Origin: an uncultured Burkholderiales bacterium
GTDB taxonomy: Bacteria > Pseudomonadota > Gammaproteobacteria > Burkholderiales > Burkholderiaceae_E
Assembly: GCA_902826305.1 (NCBI GenBank)
Contig: CADEEH010000006.1
Span: 18,139 to 82,138 of the forward strand
Direction: 5' to 3'
Length of the DNA: 64,000 nucleotides
Part shown: positions 8,011 through 16,802 of the stretch, one piece after another
Position numbering within the stretch: the first letter of the stretch is position 1
Layout of the letters: each line of letters starts with the position of its first letter
Translations under genes and position numbers: made by a program
The notes under the pieces: generated by a model
Told to the model about the DNA's origin: nothing
Database searches by the model: none
The model's input: the letters and a program-made list of their open reading frames with translations, nothing else

Positions 8011-8913
8011 TCAACCGCCCAGCGCCCGGCTCGCCAACGCCGCCGCCGCGGCCCGGGTCTCCACCCCGAGCTTCTCGAACACGTGCTCGAGGTGTTTGTT
8101 GACCGTGCGCGGACTCATGCCGAGGATGTCGGCGACGTCGCGGTTGGTCTTGCCTTTGGCGACCCACGACAGCACCTCGGTCTCGCGCGGCGTCAGCGCG
8201 GCGGCCGCGAGCCTCGACGCCGGGGATTCGTCGGGCCGGCGCGGGCGCAGCAGCCACATCATCTCCCCGAGCCCGACCGCGCCGACCGGCTGCGCGACGA
8301 TCATGCGACCGTCGTCGGTGATGTGCTGGACGTTCGCGCCGTCCGCCGACTGCCGCAACCATTCCAGGCACGGTCCCTCGGCGTCGTCACCGAAGCAGTC
8401 GACGATCCACTGCCGCGCCTGCGGCGAACACCAGGCGATCCGGTCGCGACCGTCGACCACCAGCACGCCGAGCCCGCCGACGTCGACCGCCTCGCGTGCG
8501 AGCCGCGCCGCACGCGCGTTGTGCAGGTGGGTCGCCAGCCGCGCCAGCACCTCGGGTGCACGGACCGGCTTGACGACATAGTCGACACCGCCGGCGGCAA
8601 AGCCGGCGATGATGTGTTCGGTCTCGGCCAGCCCGGTCATGAAGATCACCGGGATGTGTGCCCAGGCCGGTTCGGCCTTGATCCTGCGGCAGGTCTCGAA
8701 GCCGTCGAGCCCCGGCATCATCGCGTCGAGCAGGATCGCGTCCGGGGTCACCAGGTCCAGGCGTTCGAGTGCCGCGGCGCCGTCGCCGGCGACCAGCACC
8801 GTGTAGTGCCGGGCCTCGAGTTCGGTGCACAGCGGTCCCAGCGACTGCGGCGCGTCGTCGACCAGCAGCACGACGTCGCGATCCGATCCGGTGTGGTCGA
8901 GGCGACCCATCAT
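8011..8913 (-). CDS. Response regulator, REC-linker-LuxR HTH, paired with the NCS1-fused kinase
   Basis: This 300-aa protein has a receiver domain at about 13-130, with acidic pocket Asp19-Asp20, phospho-acceptor Asp63 in ILLDAMMPG, Thr93 and Lys115. A PAS-like middle segment runs about 145-225 (GVLVVDGRDRIAWCSPQARQW). A LuxR/GerE helix-turn-helix follows at about 237-295 (LTPRETEVLSWVAKGKTNRDVADILGMS). Its ATG overlaps the kinase stop as ATGA (8910-8913), so translation is coupled. It is the obvious partner of the upstream hybrid kinase and a candidate activator of urtABCDE-fmdAB. The middle domain may add a second signal input. Confidence 0.9.
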   Translation of the reverse strand: MMGRLDHTGSDRDVVLLVDDAPQSLGPLCTELEARHYTVLVAGDGAAALERLDLVTPDAILLDAMMPGLDGFETCRRIKAEPAWAHIPVIFMTGLAETEHIIAGFAAGGVDYVVKPVRAPEVLARLATHLHNARAARLAREAVDVGGLGVLVVDGRDRIAWCSPQARQWIVDCFGDDAEGPCLEWLRQSADGANVQHITDDGRMIVAQPVGAVGLGEMMWLLRPRRPDESPASRLAAAALTPRETEVLSWVAKGKTNRDVADILGMSPRTVNKHLEHVFEKLGVETRAAAAALASRALGG

Positions 8914-11900
8914 GCCTCCTGGTCGGCGCCCGCCGGGATCGAACGTTGCAGCTGCTCGATCAGTTCGTCCCAGGCGAACCGCTCGACCAGCGCGCGGATC
9001 GCCCCGACCTGCGCGGCACATTCCGGATGGGCGGTCGCGAGGTTGTCCAGCGCCTGCATCGCCCCCTGCCGGTGGCCCAGTCGTGCCAGCCGGATCAGCG
9101 TGCGGGCATGCGCCTCGGAGATCGGCTCGAGCCGACGCACCGGGGTCGCCCACTGCGGCTGCGCGAGTTCGGCGACCCATTCGAGCTGCAGTTCGCGCTG
9201 CAGGACCGCGAGCAGTTCGGACTCGATCACCGGCTTGTCGACGAACGCCTGGCAGGCCGCGGCGGCGACGTTGACCGGCTGGTTCTCGAACGCCTTCGCC
9301 GACACGATGATGATCGGCAGGTCGACCAGGCCGGCGGCGCGGATCCGGCGCGCGGTCTCCCAGCCGTCCATGTCGTCCATCGACAGGTCGAGCAGCACCG
9401 CGTCCGGAACCTGGTCGACGACACTCTCCAGGCATTCGCGGCCGCTGGCCGCCTCGACGATGCGGAAGCCCAGCGGCAGCAGCATGCCGGCCAGCAGCTG
9501 GCGCTGTGTCGGCTGGTCATCGACGATCAGCAGCGTGCGCCGCGCGCCGATGTAGCCGGTGACCGGTCGTTGCGGCACCGCGCGTTCGGCCGGCGGCTCC
9601 TCGGTCGCGCTCAGATAGACCCGGACGGTGAAGGTGCTGCCCAGCCCCGGTGTGCTGTCGACGGTCAGCTCCCCGCCCATCAGTTGCGTCAGCAGGTGTG
9701 TGATGGTCAGGCCGAGTCCGGTGCCCGGTTCCCCCGAGCGACGGCCCGCGCTGCCGCGCTCGAACGGCAGGAAGATGCGCTCCAGGTCCTGCGAGGCGAC
9801 ACCGATGCCGGTGTCGATCACCTGGAACCGGAGCACCTCGCGCCGCGCATCGAGCAGCAGCGTGATCCGTCCGCGGTCGGTGAAGCGCACCGCGTTGCCG
9901 AGCAGGTTGATCAGGATCTGGCGCAGCCGACGCGCATCGGCACGGACGAACGACGGCACGTTGCCGAGTGTCTTCACTTCGAAGACCAGTCCCTTGGCCG
10001 CCGCCTGCGGCGCCACCATCCGCGCCATGTCGTCGAGGAACTGGTGCATCGACATCGATGCCAGGTCCAGCCGCAGCTTGCCGGCCTCGATCCGCGCCAG
10101 GTCGAGCAGGCCGTCGATCAGCCCGTGCAGGTGTTCGCCGCTGCGATGCACGGTCTCGATCGCCGACCGTGTCTCGCCGCGCAGGTGATCGTCGCGCAGC
10201 AGGATCTGCGCGTAGCCGAGGATGCTGTTGAGCGGCGTGCGCAGCTCGTGGGTCATGCCGGTCACGTAGCGGGTCTTGGCCTGGTTGGCCGCCTCGGCCA
10301 GCTCCTTGGCCCGCTGCAGCTCGGCGTCGGTGCGACGGTGCGCCTCGATCTCCTGCGACAGCAGCAGGTTATGGCGGTTCGATTCGTCCTCGGCCATGCG
10401 CCGGCTCTCGCCGGCGAGCACGATCCACCAGGCGCCGACGGCCAGCGCCAGCGACAGCAGCGCGAACGCCTGCACGAACGCCCAGCGCAGGTCCTCGCGG
10501 ACACCTGCCTGCAGCGTCGCCTGCTGCTCGTAGACGACGCCGAGGATCGCGGCGAGCATCGCCAGCAGCGACACCGTCACCACCAGGTAGTTGCCGACAC
10601 GGAAGTTGGCCGCACGCGCGAACCGGGCCGGCAACAGCGCCGAGAGCACCGTGCGGACCTGCTCGCCGGCACGGGAGTCGACCTTGCACCGGTCGTGGCA
10701 GCGCGATTCGAGTGTGCAGCACAACGAGCAGATCGGTGCACCGTACGCCGGGCACTGCGCCATGTCGTCGGACTCGAACCGGTTCTCGCAGACCGAGCAC
10801 TGCACGGTCTCGCCCGGCCTCCAGGTCGTCGGCGTCGGCCGCGCCTGGTACCAGCGCCCGCGTGTCAGGGCCGCCAGTGCAGGCGAGGCGACCATCGAGG
10901 CGACCAGCGCGATCAGCGGCGAGAACGCCTGCGCCGCCGGTCCCATCGTGCCGGCGTACGCGGCGATCGCCAGCGCCGAGGCGACCATCATCGCGCCCAG
11001 CCCGACCGGGTTGATGTCGTACAGGTACGCGCGGCGGAACTCCATCCGGCGCGGGCTCCACCCCATCGGCTTGTTGATCACCAGGTCGGCCACCAGCGCC
11101 CCGACCCAGGCGATCGCAACGTTGCTGTACAACCCGAGCACCCGTTCGAGTGCACCGAACACGCCCAGTGCCATCAGCAGCACGGCGATGAACACGTTGA
11201 ACACCAGCCAGACGACACGGCCCGGATGGCTGTGCGTGAGCCGGGCGAAGAAGTTCGACCACGCCAGCGAACCGGCGTAGGCGTTGGTCAGGTTGATCTT
11301 GACCTGCGAGACCAGCACGAACATGACCGTCGCCCCGACGATCCACGCCGGGTCGTCGAACACGTACGAAAAGCCGGCCAGGTACATGTGTGTCGGCTCG
11401 ACCGCCCTGTCCGGCGGCAGGTGCTGCTGCAGCACCAGGAACGCGAGGAACGCACCGCCGAGCATCTTCGCCATGCCGGGGATGATCCAGCCGGGGCCCG
11501 CGATCAGCACCGCCGCCCACCAGCGACGGCGATTGTGCTCGGTGCGCTCGGGCAGGAAACGCAGGTAGTCGACCTGTTCGCCGATCTGCACGACCAGCGA
11601 GAACGCCACCGTGGCGGCGGCACCGAACATCAGCGGATCGAAGTCGGCGTTGCCGGAGAGCCGTCCGGACAGCGAGGTGAACTCGCGGAACTTGTCCGGG
11701 TCCTGCACCAGCACCGCCAGGTACGGCAGCAGCCCGAGCACGATCCACAGCGGCTGCGTCCACAGCTGCAGCCGCGAGATCAGCGTGATGCCGTAGGCCA
11801 CCAGCGGCACCACGCCGAGCGACGAGATCAGGTAACACAGCCACATCGGCAGGCCCGAGGCCATCTCGAGCGCCAGCGCGAGGATCGCCGCCTCCAGCGC

Positions 11901-12293
11901 GAAGAAGATGAACGTGAAACTCGCGTAGATCAGCGACGTGATCGTCGAGCCGAGGTAACCGAAGCCCGCGCCGCGGGTCAGCAGGTCCATGTCCAGGCCG
12001 TGCCGCGCGGCCGCGATGCTGATCGGCAGGCCGGTCAGGAACGTGACCAGACCGACCGCGAGGATCGCCCACAGCGCATTGGAGAAGCCGTACGACAGCG
12101 CGATCGCGCCACCGATCGCCTCGAGTGCGAGGAACGAGGTCGCACCGAACGCGGTGTTGGCGACGCGGAACTCGCTCCACTTGCGGAAGTGCCGCGGCGT
12201 GTAGCGCAACGCATAGTCTTCCAACGTCTCGTTGGCGACCCAGCCGTTGTACTCGCGGCGAATGCGGAAGATCTTCTGCGGAGCGCTCGCCAC
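8910..12293 (-). CDS. NCS1-permease-fused hybrid sensor histidine kinase
   Basis: With a GTG start at 12293 the protein is 1127 aa; a GTG at 12374 would add 27 residues. Residues about 20-480 are a multi-helix NCS1-type (cytosine/allantoin/hydantoin) permease, opening YALRYTPRHFRKWSEFRVANTAFGATS-like. Residues 499-536 form a Cys-rich knot with eight cysteines (CSVCE, CPAYGAPICSLCC, CHDRC), like a double zinc ribbon. Two further helices follow at about 565-590 and 603-627. Then come a HisKA domain (His682 in MTHELRTPLN), a HATPase (DTGIG 827-831, GTGLGL 857-862) and a receiver (Asp969, Lys1020). A helical C-terminus resembles a degenerate HPt. It likely acts as a membrane receptor that binds or transports its ligand. 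It is divergent from urtA and coupled to the response regulator. Confidence 0.88.
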   Translation of the reverse strand: MASAPQKIFRIRREYNGWVANETLEDYALRYTPRHFRKWSEFRVANTAFGATSFLALEAIGGAIALSYGFSNALWAILAVGLVTFLTGLPISIAAARHGLDMDLLTRGAGFGYLGSTITSLIYASFTFIFFALEAAILALALEMASGLPMWLCYLISSLGVVPLVAYGITLISRLQLWTQPLWIVLGLLPYLAVLVQDPDKFREFTSLSGRLSGNADFDPLMFGAAATVAFSLVVQIGEQVDYLRFLPERTEHNRRRWWAAVLIAGPGWIIPGMAKMLGGAFLAFLVLQQHLPPDRAVEPTHMYLAGFSYVFDDPAWIVGATVMFVLVSQVKINLTNAYAGSLAWSNFFARLTHSHPGRVVWLVFNVFIAVLLMALGVFGALERVLGLYSNVAIAWVGALVADLVINKPMGWSPRRMEFRRAYLYDINPVGLGAMMVASALAIAAYAGTMGPAAQAFSPLIALVASMVASPALAALTRGRWYQARPTPTTWRPGETVQCSVCENRFESDDMAQCPAYGAPICSLCCTLESRCHDRCKVDSRAGEQVRTVLSALLPARFARAANFRVGNYLVVTVSLLAMLAAILGVVYEQQATLQAGVREDLRWAFVQAFALLSLALAVGAWWIVLAGESRRMAEDESNRHNLLLSQEIEAHRRTDAELQRAKELAEAANQAKTRYVTGMTHELRTPLNSILGYAQILLRDDHLRGETRSAIETVHRSGEHLHGLIDGLLDLARIEAGKLRLDLASMSMHQFLDDMARMVAPQAAAKGLVFEVKTLGNVPSFVRADARRLRQILINLLGNAVRFTDRGRITLLLDARREVLRFQVIDTGIGVASQDLERIFLPFERGSAGRRSGEPGTGLGLTITHLLTQLMGGELTVDSTPGLGSTFTVRVYLSATEEPPAERAVPQRPVTGYIGARRTLLIVDDQPTQRQLLAGMLLPLGFRIVEAASGRECLESVVDQVPDAVLLDLSMDDMDGWETARRIRAAGLVDLPIIIVSAKAFENQPVNVAAAACQAFVDKPVIESELLAVLQRELQLEWVAELAQPQWATPVRRLEPISEAHARTLIRLARLGHRQGAMQALDNLATAHPECAAQVGAIRALVERFAWDELIEQLQRSIPAGADQEA

Positions 12294-12384
12294 TTCGTTG
12301 CTCGTGCGTGACTGGACTGACGGGGCATGCAAGAACCGGTCCCGATTGTGGACGCGACCCCGGCGCCGAGTCACCGCGCGGCCG

Positions 12385-12400
12385 TACGTCGAATGACGTA
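12385..12400. promoter_or_regulatory. Perfect 6-4-6 palindrome between the sensor kinase and urtA
   Basis: The sequence is TACGTCGAATGACGTA, arms TACGTC and GACGTA with a GAAT spacer. It sits in the divergent gap, 92 bases upstream of the kinase GTG and 112 bases upstream of the urtA ATG. Dyads of this size suit dimeric LuxR-type response regulators, and the adjacent regulator is the natural candidate. No experimental support can be drawn from sequence alone. Confidence 0.4.
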
Positions 12401-12511
12401 TTCGGGCCCGCGACGCTTTTGCCTAACGTGATCACCCATCGGCATTACCCGTGTCGCACTTCGGCGGTGCCGGGTGCCCCGTTCCAGTTCCCAACCCGAG
12501 GAGATTCACCG

Positions 12512-13780
12512 ATGTCCGAGCATTCCGATCCGCTGTCCGCGTCGCTGCGTCGCCGCCAGCTCCTGCAGGCGGCCGCCGCCGCGGCCGCCGCCGTGCCGAT
12601 GGCGGGCCTGCCGCGCTGGGCGGTCGCGCAGCAGTTCCCGACCGCGAAGGTCAACACGACGAAACTCGCGATCACCGACACCGAGGTCACCGTCGGACAG
12701 CTCCATTCGGCGACCGGCACGATGGCGATCAGCGAGACCGGTTCGATCCAGGCCGAGCAGCTGGCGATCGACCAGATCAACGCGATGGGCGGGGTGCTCG
12801 GCCGCAAGATCAAGGTGATCAAGGAGGACGGCGCATCGGACTGGCCGACGTTCGCCGAGAAGAGCAAGAAGCTGCTGGTCAACGACCGGGTCGCGGCCGT
12901 CTTCGGCTGCTGGACCAGTGCATCGCGCAAGGCGGTGCTGCCGATCTTCGAGAAGGAGAACGGCATGTTGTACTACCCCACGTTCTACGAGGGGCTCGAG
13001 CAGAGCAAGAACGTCATCTACACCGGCCAGGAGGCGACCCAGCAGATCCTGTGGGGCCTGGACTGGGCCGCCAAGGAGAAGAAGGCGAAGAACTTCTTCC
13101 TGATCGGCTCGGACTACATCTGGCCGCGCACCAGCAACAAGATCGCGCGCAAGCACATCGAGAACGCGCTCTCGGGCAAGGTCGTCGGCGAGGAGTACTA
13201 CCCGCTCGGCCATACCAACTTCAACTCGCTGATCAACAAGATCAAGGTCGCCAAGCCCGACTGCGTGTACGCGATCGTCGTCGGCGGCTCGAACGTGGCC
13301 TTCTACAAGCAGCTCAAGGCGGCGGGCATCACCTCCGAGAAGCAGTTCCTGCTGACGATCTCGGTGACCGAGGACGAGCTGCTCGGCATCGGCGGCGAGA
13401 ACGCCAACGGCTTCTACGCCTGCATGAAGTACTTCCAGTCACTCGCCAACGCGAACAACAAGAAGTTCGTCGACGCCTTCAAGGCCAAGTGGGGGGCCAA
13501 CTCGGTGATCGGCGACGTGACACAGGCGGCGTATCTGGGGCCGTGGCTGTGGAAACTCACCGTCGAGAAGGCCGGCAGCTTCGACATCGACGCGGTCGCC
13601 GCGGCCTCCGCCGGCGTCGAATACAAGGAGGCGCCCGAGGGCTACGTGAAGGTCCACGCCAACCACCACCTGTGGAGCAAGGCGCGCATCGGCCAGATCC
13701 AGACCGACGGCCAGTTCAAGCTGATCGCGGAGTCGCCGAGCCTGATCGAGCCCGATCCGTTCCCCAAGGGCTACCAGTGA
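12512..13780 (+). CDS. urtA: Urea/short-chain amide ABC transporter substrate-binding protein UrtA
   Basis: A 422-aa periplasmic binding protein of the Peripla_BP_5/6 type. The N-terminus carries a Tat-like signal (LRRRQLLQ followed by an Ala-rich hydrophobic run, cleavage near AVAQQ). The mature part shows typical UrtA blocks: VGQLHSATGTMAISETG, WTSASRKAVLPIFE, GLEQSKNVIYTGQEATQQ and VYAIVVGGSNVAFYKQLK. The ATG at 12512 has an upstream GAGGAG. It heads urtABCDE. Because formamidase follows instead of urease, it could be the amide-binding variant (FmdD-like) rather than strictly urea-specific. Confidence 0.92.
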   Translation: MSEHSDPLSASLRRRQLLQAAAAAAAAVPMAGLPRWAVAQQFPTAKVNTTKLAITDTEVTVGQLHSATGTMAISETGSIQAEQLAIDQINAMGGVLGRKIKVIKEDGASDWPTFAEKSKKLLVNDRVAAVFGCWTSASRKAVLPIFEKENGMLYYPTFYEGLEQSKNVIYTGQEATQQILWGLDWAAKEKKAKNFFLIGSDYIWPRTSNKIARKHIENALSGKVVGEEYYPLGHTNFNSLINKIKVAKPDCVYAIVVGGSNVAFYKQLKAAGITSEKQFLLTISVTEDELLGIGGENANGFYACMKYFQSLANANNKKFVDAFKAKWGANSVIGDVTQAAYLGPWLWKLTVEKAGSFDIDAVAAASAGVEYKEAPEGYVKVHANHHLWSKARIGQIQTDGQFKLIAESPSLIEPDPFPKGYQ

Positions 13781-13820
13781 ACGACGAGTAGCCGACGCGA
13801 CGGGACCGAGGGAGGACACG

Positions 13821-14735
13821 ATGGGATTGTCGGAGATGTGGAACATCGGGCTGATGCAGGGCTTCGCCGGCCTCAGCCTGTTCTCCGTGCTGCTGCTGAT
13901 GAGCCTGGGCCTGGCGATCATCTTCGGCCAGATGGGTGTCATCAACATGGCCCACGGCGAGTTCATGACGATCGGCGCCTATTCGGTCTTCCTCGGCTCG
14001 ACGCTGACCGAGAAGTACGCACCCGGCTTCATGGGCGCGTACTTCCCGTTCGCGATCCTGGTCGCGTTCGTGCTCGCGTTCATCGCCGGCTGGCTCGCCG
14101 AGTGGGCGCTGATCCGGCACCTGTACAAGCGGCCGCTGGACACGCTGCTGGCGACCTTCGGCCTGTCGCTGGCGATGCAGCAGGCGTTCCGCTCGGGCAT
14201 CGGACCCAAGGAGGTCAGCCCGACGCTCCCCGACTGGCTGATGGGATCGTGGACACCGCAGGAAGGCCTCGACATCCCGATCAACGGTCTCTTCGTGCTG
14301 GCACTGACCGCGCTGGTCACCGGCATCGTGATGCTGGCGTTGTACCGCAGCCGCTGGGGGCTGCGGGTGCGGGCCACCGTCAGCAACCGGCCGATGGCCA
14401 ACGCGGCCGGCATCGACACCCGTCGCACCGACCGGCTGACCTTCGCGATCGGCTGCGGCATCGCCGGCATCGCCGGCGCGGCCTTCACCACGATCGGTTC
14501 GACCGGTCCGACCTCGGGGTCGCTGTACATCGTCGACGCGTTCCTGGTGGTCACCTTCGGCGGCGCGGCCAGCCTGCTCGGCACGGTCGCCTCGGCGTTC
14601 GGCATCGCGCAGACGCAGTCGATCGGCGAGTTCTTCATGACCGGCTCGATGGCCAAGGTGATGACGCTGGCGGTGATCGTGCTGATCCTGCTCGCGCGAC
14701 CCCAGGGCCTGTTCGCCACCAAGGTCCGCCGATGA
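13821..14735 (+). CDS. urtB: Urea/amide ABC transporter permease UrtB
   Basis: A 304-aa inner membrane permease of the BPD_transp_2 (LivH) family with about eight helices. Diagnostic blocks include GLAIIFGQMGVINMAHGEFM, the EAA-like loop region RATVSNRPMANAAGID, and the conserved C-terminus ILLARPQGLFATKVRR. It is shorter than those UrtB proteins that carry a long periplasmic N-terminal extension, which is absent here. A GGGAGGA ribosome site precedes the ATG. It lies 40 bases after urtA and pairs with UrtC to form the membrane channel. Confidence 0.93.
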   Translation: MGLSEMWNIGLMQGFAGLSLFSVLLLMSLGLAIIFGQMGVINMAHGEFMTIGAYSVFLGSTLTEKYAPGFMGAYFPFAILVAFVLAFIAGWLAEWALIRHLYKRPLDTLLATFGLSLAMQQAFRSGIGPKEVSPTLPDWLMGSWTPQEGLDIPINGLFVLALTALVTGIVMLALYRSRWGLRVRATVSNRPMANAAGIDTRRTDRLTFAIGCGIAGIAGAAFTTIGSTGPTSGSLYIVDAFLVVTFGGAASLLGTVASAFGIAQTQSIGEFFMTGSMAKVMTLAVIVLILLARPQGLFATKVRR

Positions 14736-14757
14736 AACACCTCCGGAGTCCTGCTTC

Positions 14758-16035
14758 ATGCTGAACCTGCCCCGAATGCTGCGCCAGCCGGGTGTCCCCG
14801 GCATCGCGCTGCTCGCCGTGCTGCTGCTGGTGGTCTTCCCGGTCGCGCTCGATGTCTTCCGCCTGAACCTGATCGGCAAGTACCTGGCGTACGCGTTCGT
14901 CGCGGTCGGGCTGGTGATCGTCTGGGGATGGGGCGGTGTGCTGAGCCTGGGCCAGGGGGTGTTCTTCGGCCTGGGCGGTTATGCGATGGCGATGTTCCTG
15001 AAGCTCGAGGCGAGTGACCCGGTCAGCACGAAGATCCAGTCGACGCCGGGCATCCCGGACTTCATGGACTGGAACCAGATCACCGCGCTGCCGCTGTTCT
15101 GGGAGCCGTTCAAGAGCCTGCCGTTCGCGCTGGCCGCGGTCGTGCTGCTGCCGGTCGGCCTCGCCTTCGTGCTCAGCCTGGCGATGTTCAAGCGCCGGGT
15201 CGGCGGCGTCTACTTCGCGATCATCACGCAGGCGGTCGCGCTGATCCTGACCGTGCTGATCATCGGCCAGCAGGGTTACACCGGGGGCGTCAACGGGATC
15301 ACCGACCTGAAGACGATGCTGGGCTGGGACATCCGCACCGACGCGGCCCGGGTCGGGCTGTACTACGCCTGCTCGCTGCTGCTGCTGGCGCTGATCGTCG
15401 GCTGCACCTGGATCCAGCGCAGCAAGTTCGGCACGCTGCTGCTGGCGATGCGCGACAAGGAGGACCGGGTCCGCTTCTCCGGCTACGACGTCGCGATGTT
15501 CAAGGTCGCCGCGTTCTGCCTGGCCGCCGCGCTGGCCGGCATCGGCGGGGCGATGTTCACGCTGCAGGTCGGCTTCATGTCGCCGTCCTTCGTCGGCATC
15601 GTGCCGTCGATCGAGATGGTGATCTTCGCCGCCGTCGGCGGGCGCATGAGCCTGGTCGGCGCGGTGATCGGCACGCTGCTGGTCAACGCCGGCAAGACCT
15701 TCTTCTCGGAGAGTTTCCCGGAGCTCTGGCTGTTCCTGATGGCGGCGCTGTTCATCGGCGTGACGATGGTGTTCCCCAACGGACTGGCCGGGCTGATCGA
15801 CAGCCACGTCAGGCCGTGGTGGGCCCGGCGCATGCGCCCGACCGGGGTGGCCGGCACCGCCGCGGGTGCCTCGACCGTCACCGTGACGACGGCCGCTTCG
15901 GCCGCGAGCGCCGCGACCGTGCCGAACGAGATCACGCCCGCCGCGCGCGCGGCCACGGCAGGCCCGATCACGTCGACCCCGAAGCCCGACGAGCCGCCCG
16001 GCCTGGCGCCGGTGCCCAGCGGCTCGAACGCCTGA
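14758..16035 (+). CDS. urtC: Urea/amide ABC transporter permease UrtC with low-complexity C-terminal tail
   Basis: A 425-aa LivM-type permease. Residues 1-355 hold the usual membrane core: YAFVAVGLVIVWGWGGVLSLGQGVFFGLGGY, then the loop LLAMRDKEDRVRFSGYDVAMFK. The core ends MVFPNGLAGLIDSHVRPWW. After that comes an unusual tail of about 65 residues rich in Ala, Thr, Ser and Pro (VAGTAAGASTVTVTTAASAAS and on), not expected in UrtC and probably disordered in the cytoplasm. It is preceded by CCGGAG. It forms the permease pair with UrtB. Confidence 0.92.
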   Translation: MLNLPRMLRQPGVPGIALLAVLLLVVFPVALDVFRLNLIGKYLAYAFVAVGLVIVWGWGGVLSLGQGVFFGLGGYAMAMFLKLEASDPVSTKIQSTPGIPDFMDWNQITALPLFWEPFKSLPFALAAVVLLPVGLAFVLSLAMFKRRVGGVYFAIITQAVALILTVLIIGQQGYTGGVNGITDLKTMLGWDIRTDAARVGLYYACSLLLLALIVGCTWIQRSKFGTLLLAMRDKEDRVRFSGYDVAMFKVAAFCLAAALAGIGGAMFTLQVGFMSPSFVGIVPSIEMVIFAAVGGRMSLVGAVIGTLLVNAGKTFFSESFPELWLFLMAALFIGVTMVFPNGLAGLIDSHVRPWWARRMRPTGVAGTAAGASTVTVTTAASAASAATVPNEITPAARAATAGPITSTPKPDEPPGLAPVPSGSNA

Positions 16036-16045
16036 GGAGCCGAGG

Positions 16046-16789
16046 ATGGCCCATACCGACTTCGCGCTGACCGTCGAGGACCTGACCGTCTCGTTCGACG
16101 GCTTCAAGGCGATCGACGCGCTGAACCTGTACATCGAACGCAACGAGCTGCGCGTGATCATCGGCCCCAACGGCGCCGGCAAGACGACGCTGCTGGACCT
16201 GATCTGCGGCCGTACCGCGGCCGACGCCGGTCGCATCCGTTTCAACGACGAGGAACTGACGAAGCTTCCCGAGTACACACGCGTCCGGCGCGGCATCGGC
16301 CGCAAGTTCCAGACCCCGTCGATCTACGAGAACCTGACGGTGTTCCAGAACCTGGAGGTGTCGTTCCCGAAGGGCCGCTCGGTGCTCGGTGCGCTGTTCT
16401 TCAAGTGCACCGACGAGGTCCGCACACGCGTGAGGACGGTCGCCGACGAGATCGGCCTGGGTGACCGGCTGGACACCGAGGCCGGACTGCTCAGCCACGG
16501 CGAGAAGCAGTGGCTGGAGATCGGGATGCTGCTGATGCAGGAGCCGGAGCTGATGATGCTCGACGAACCGATCGCCGGCATGAGCACGCGTGAACGCGAG
16601 CTGACCGCGGCGCTGCTCAAGCGGATCTGCCGCAACCGCGCGGTGATCGTGATCGAACACGACATGGACTTCGTCGAGCGGATCGCCCACAAGGTCACCG
16701 TGATGCACCAGGGGAAGATCCTGGCCGAAGGCCCGATGGAAAAGGTCAAGAACGACCCGAAGGTGATCGATGTCTACCTCGGCCATTGA
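16046..16789 (+). CDS. urtD: Urea/amide ABC transporter ATP-binding protein UrtD
   Basis: A 247-aa ATPase of the LivG branch. Walker A is GPNGAGKTT. The signature region is degenerate (LLSHGEKQWLEIGMLL), as is usual in UrtD, and Walker B with D-loop reads LMMLDEPIAGM. The H-loop lies in VIVIEHDMDFVERIA. The length matches the family. A GGAG ribosome site lies between the urtC stop and this ATG, 10 bases apart. It powers uptake together with UrtE. Confidence 0.95.
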   Translation: MAHTDFALTVEDLTVSFDGFKAIDALNLYIERNELRVIIGPNGAGKTTLLDLICGRTAADAGRIRFNDEELTKLPEYTRVRRGIGRKFQTPSIYENLTVFQNLEVSFPKGRSVLGALFFKCTDEVRTRVRTVADEIGLGDRLDTEAGLLSHGEKQWLEIGMLLMQEPELMMLDEPIAGMSTRERELTAALLKRICRNRAVIVIEHDMDFVERIAHKVTVMHQGKILAEGPMEKVKNDPKVIDVYLGH

Positions 16790-16802
16790 AGGAGCCGCCC
16801 CG

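Noticed and set aside
8769..12311. A 1180-codon open frame on the + strand opposite the hybrid kinase
   Set aside because: It is rich in Arg, Gln, His and Asp with no domain, and runs antisense to a protein with clear motifs. Such shadows are expected in GC-rich DNA.
12401..12511. A sigma-54 promoter for the nitrogen-related urt operon
   Set aside because: I looked for GG-N10-GC in the TGGCAC/TTGC context upstream of urtA and saw no good match.
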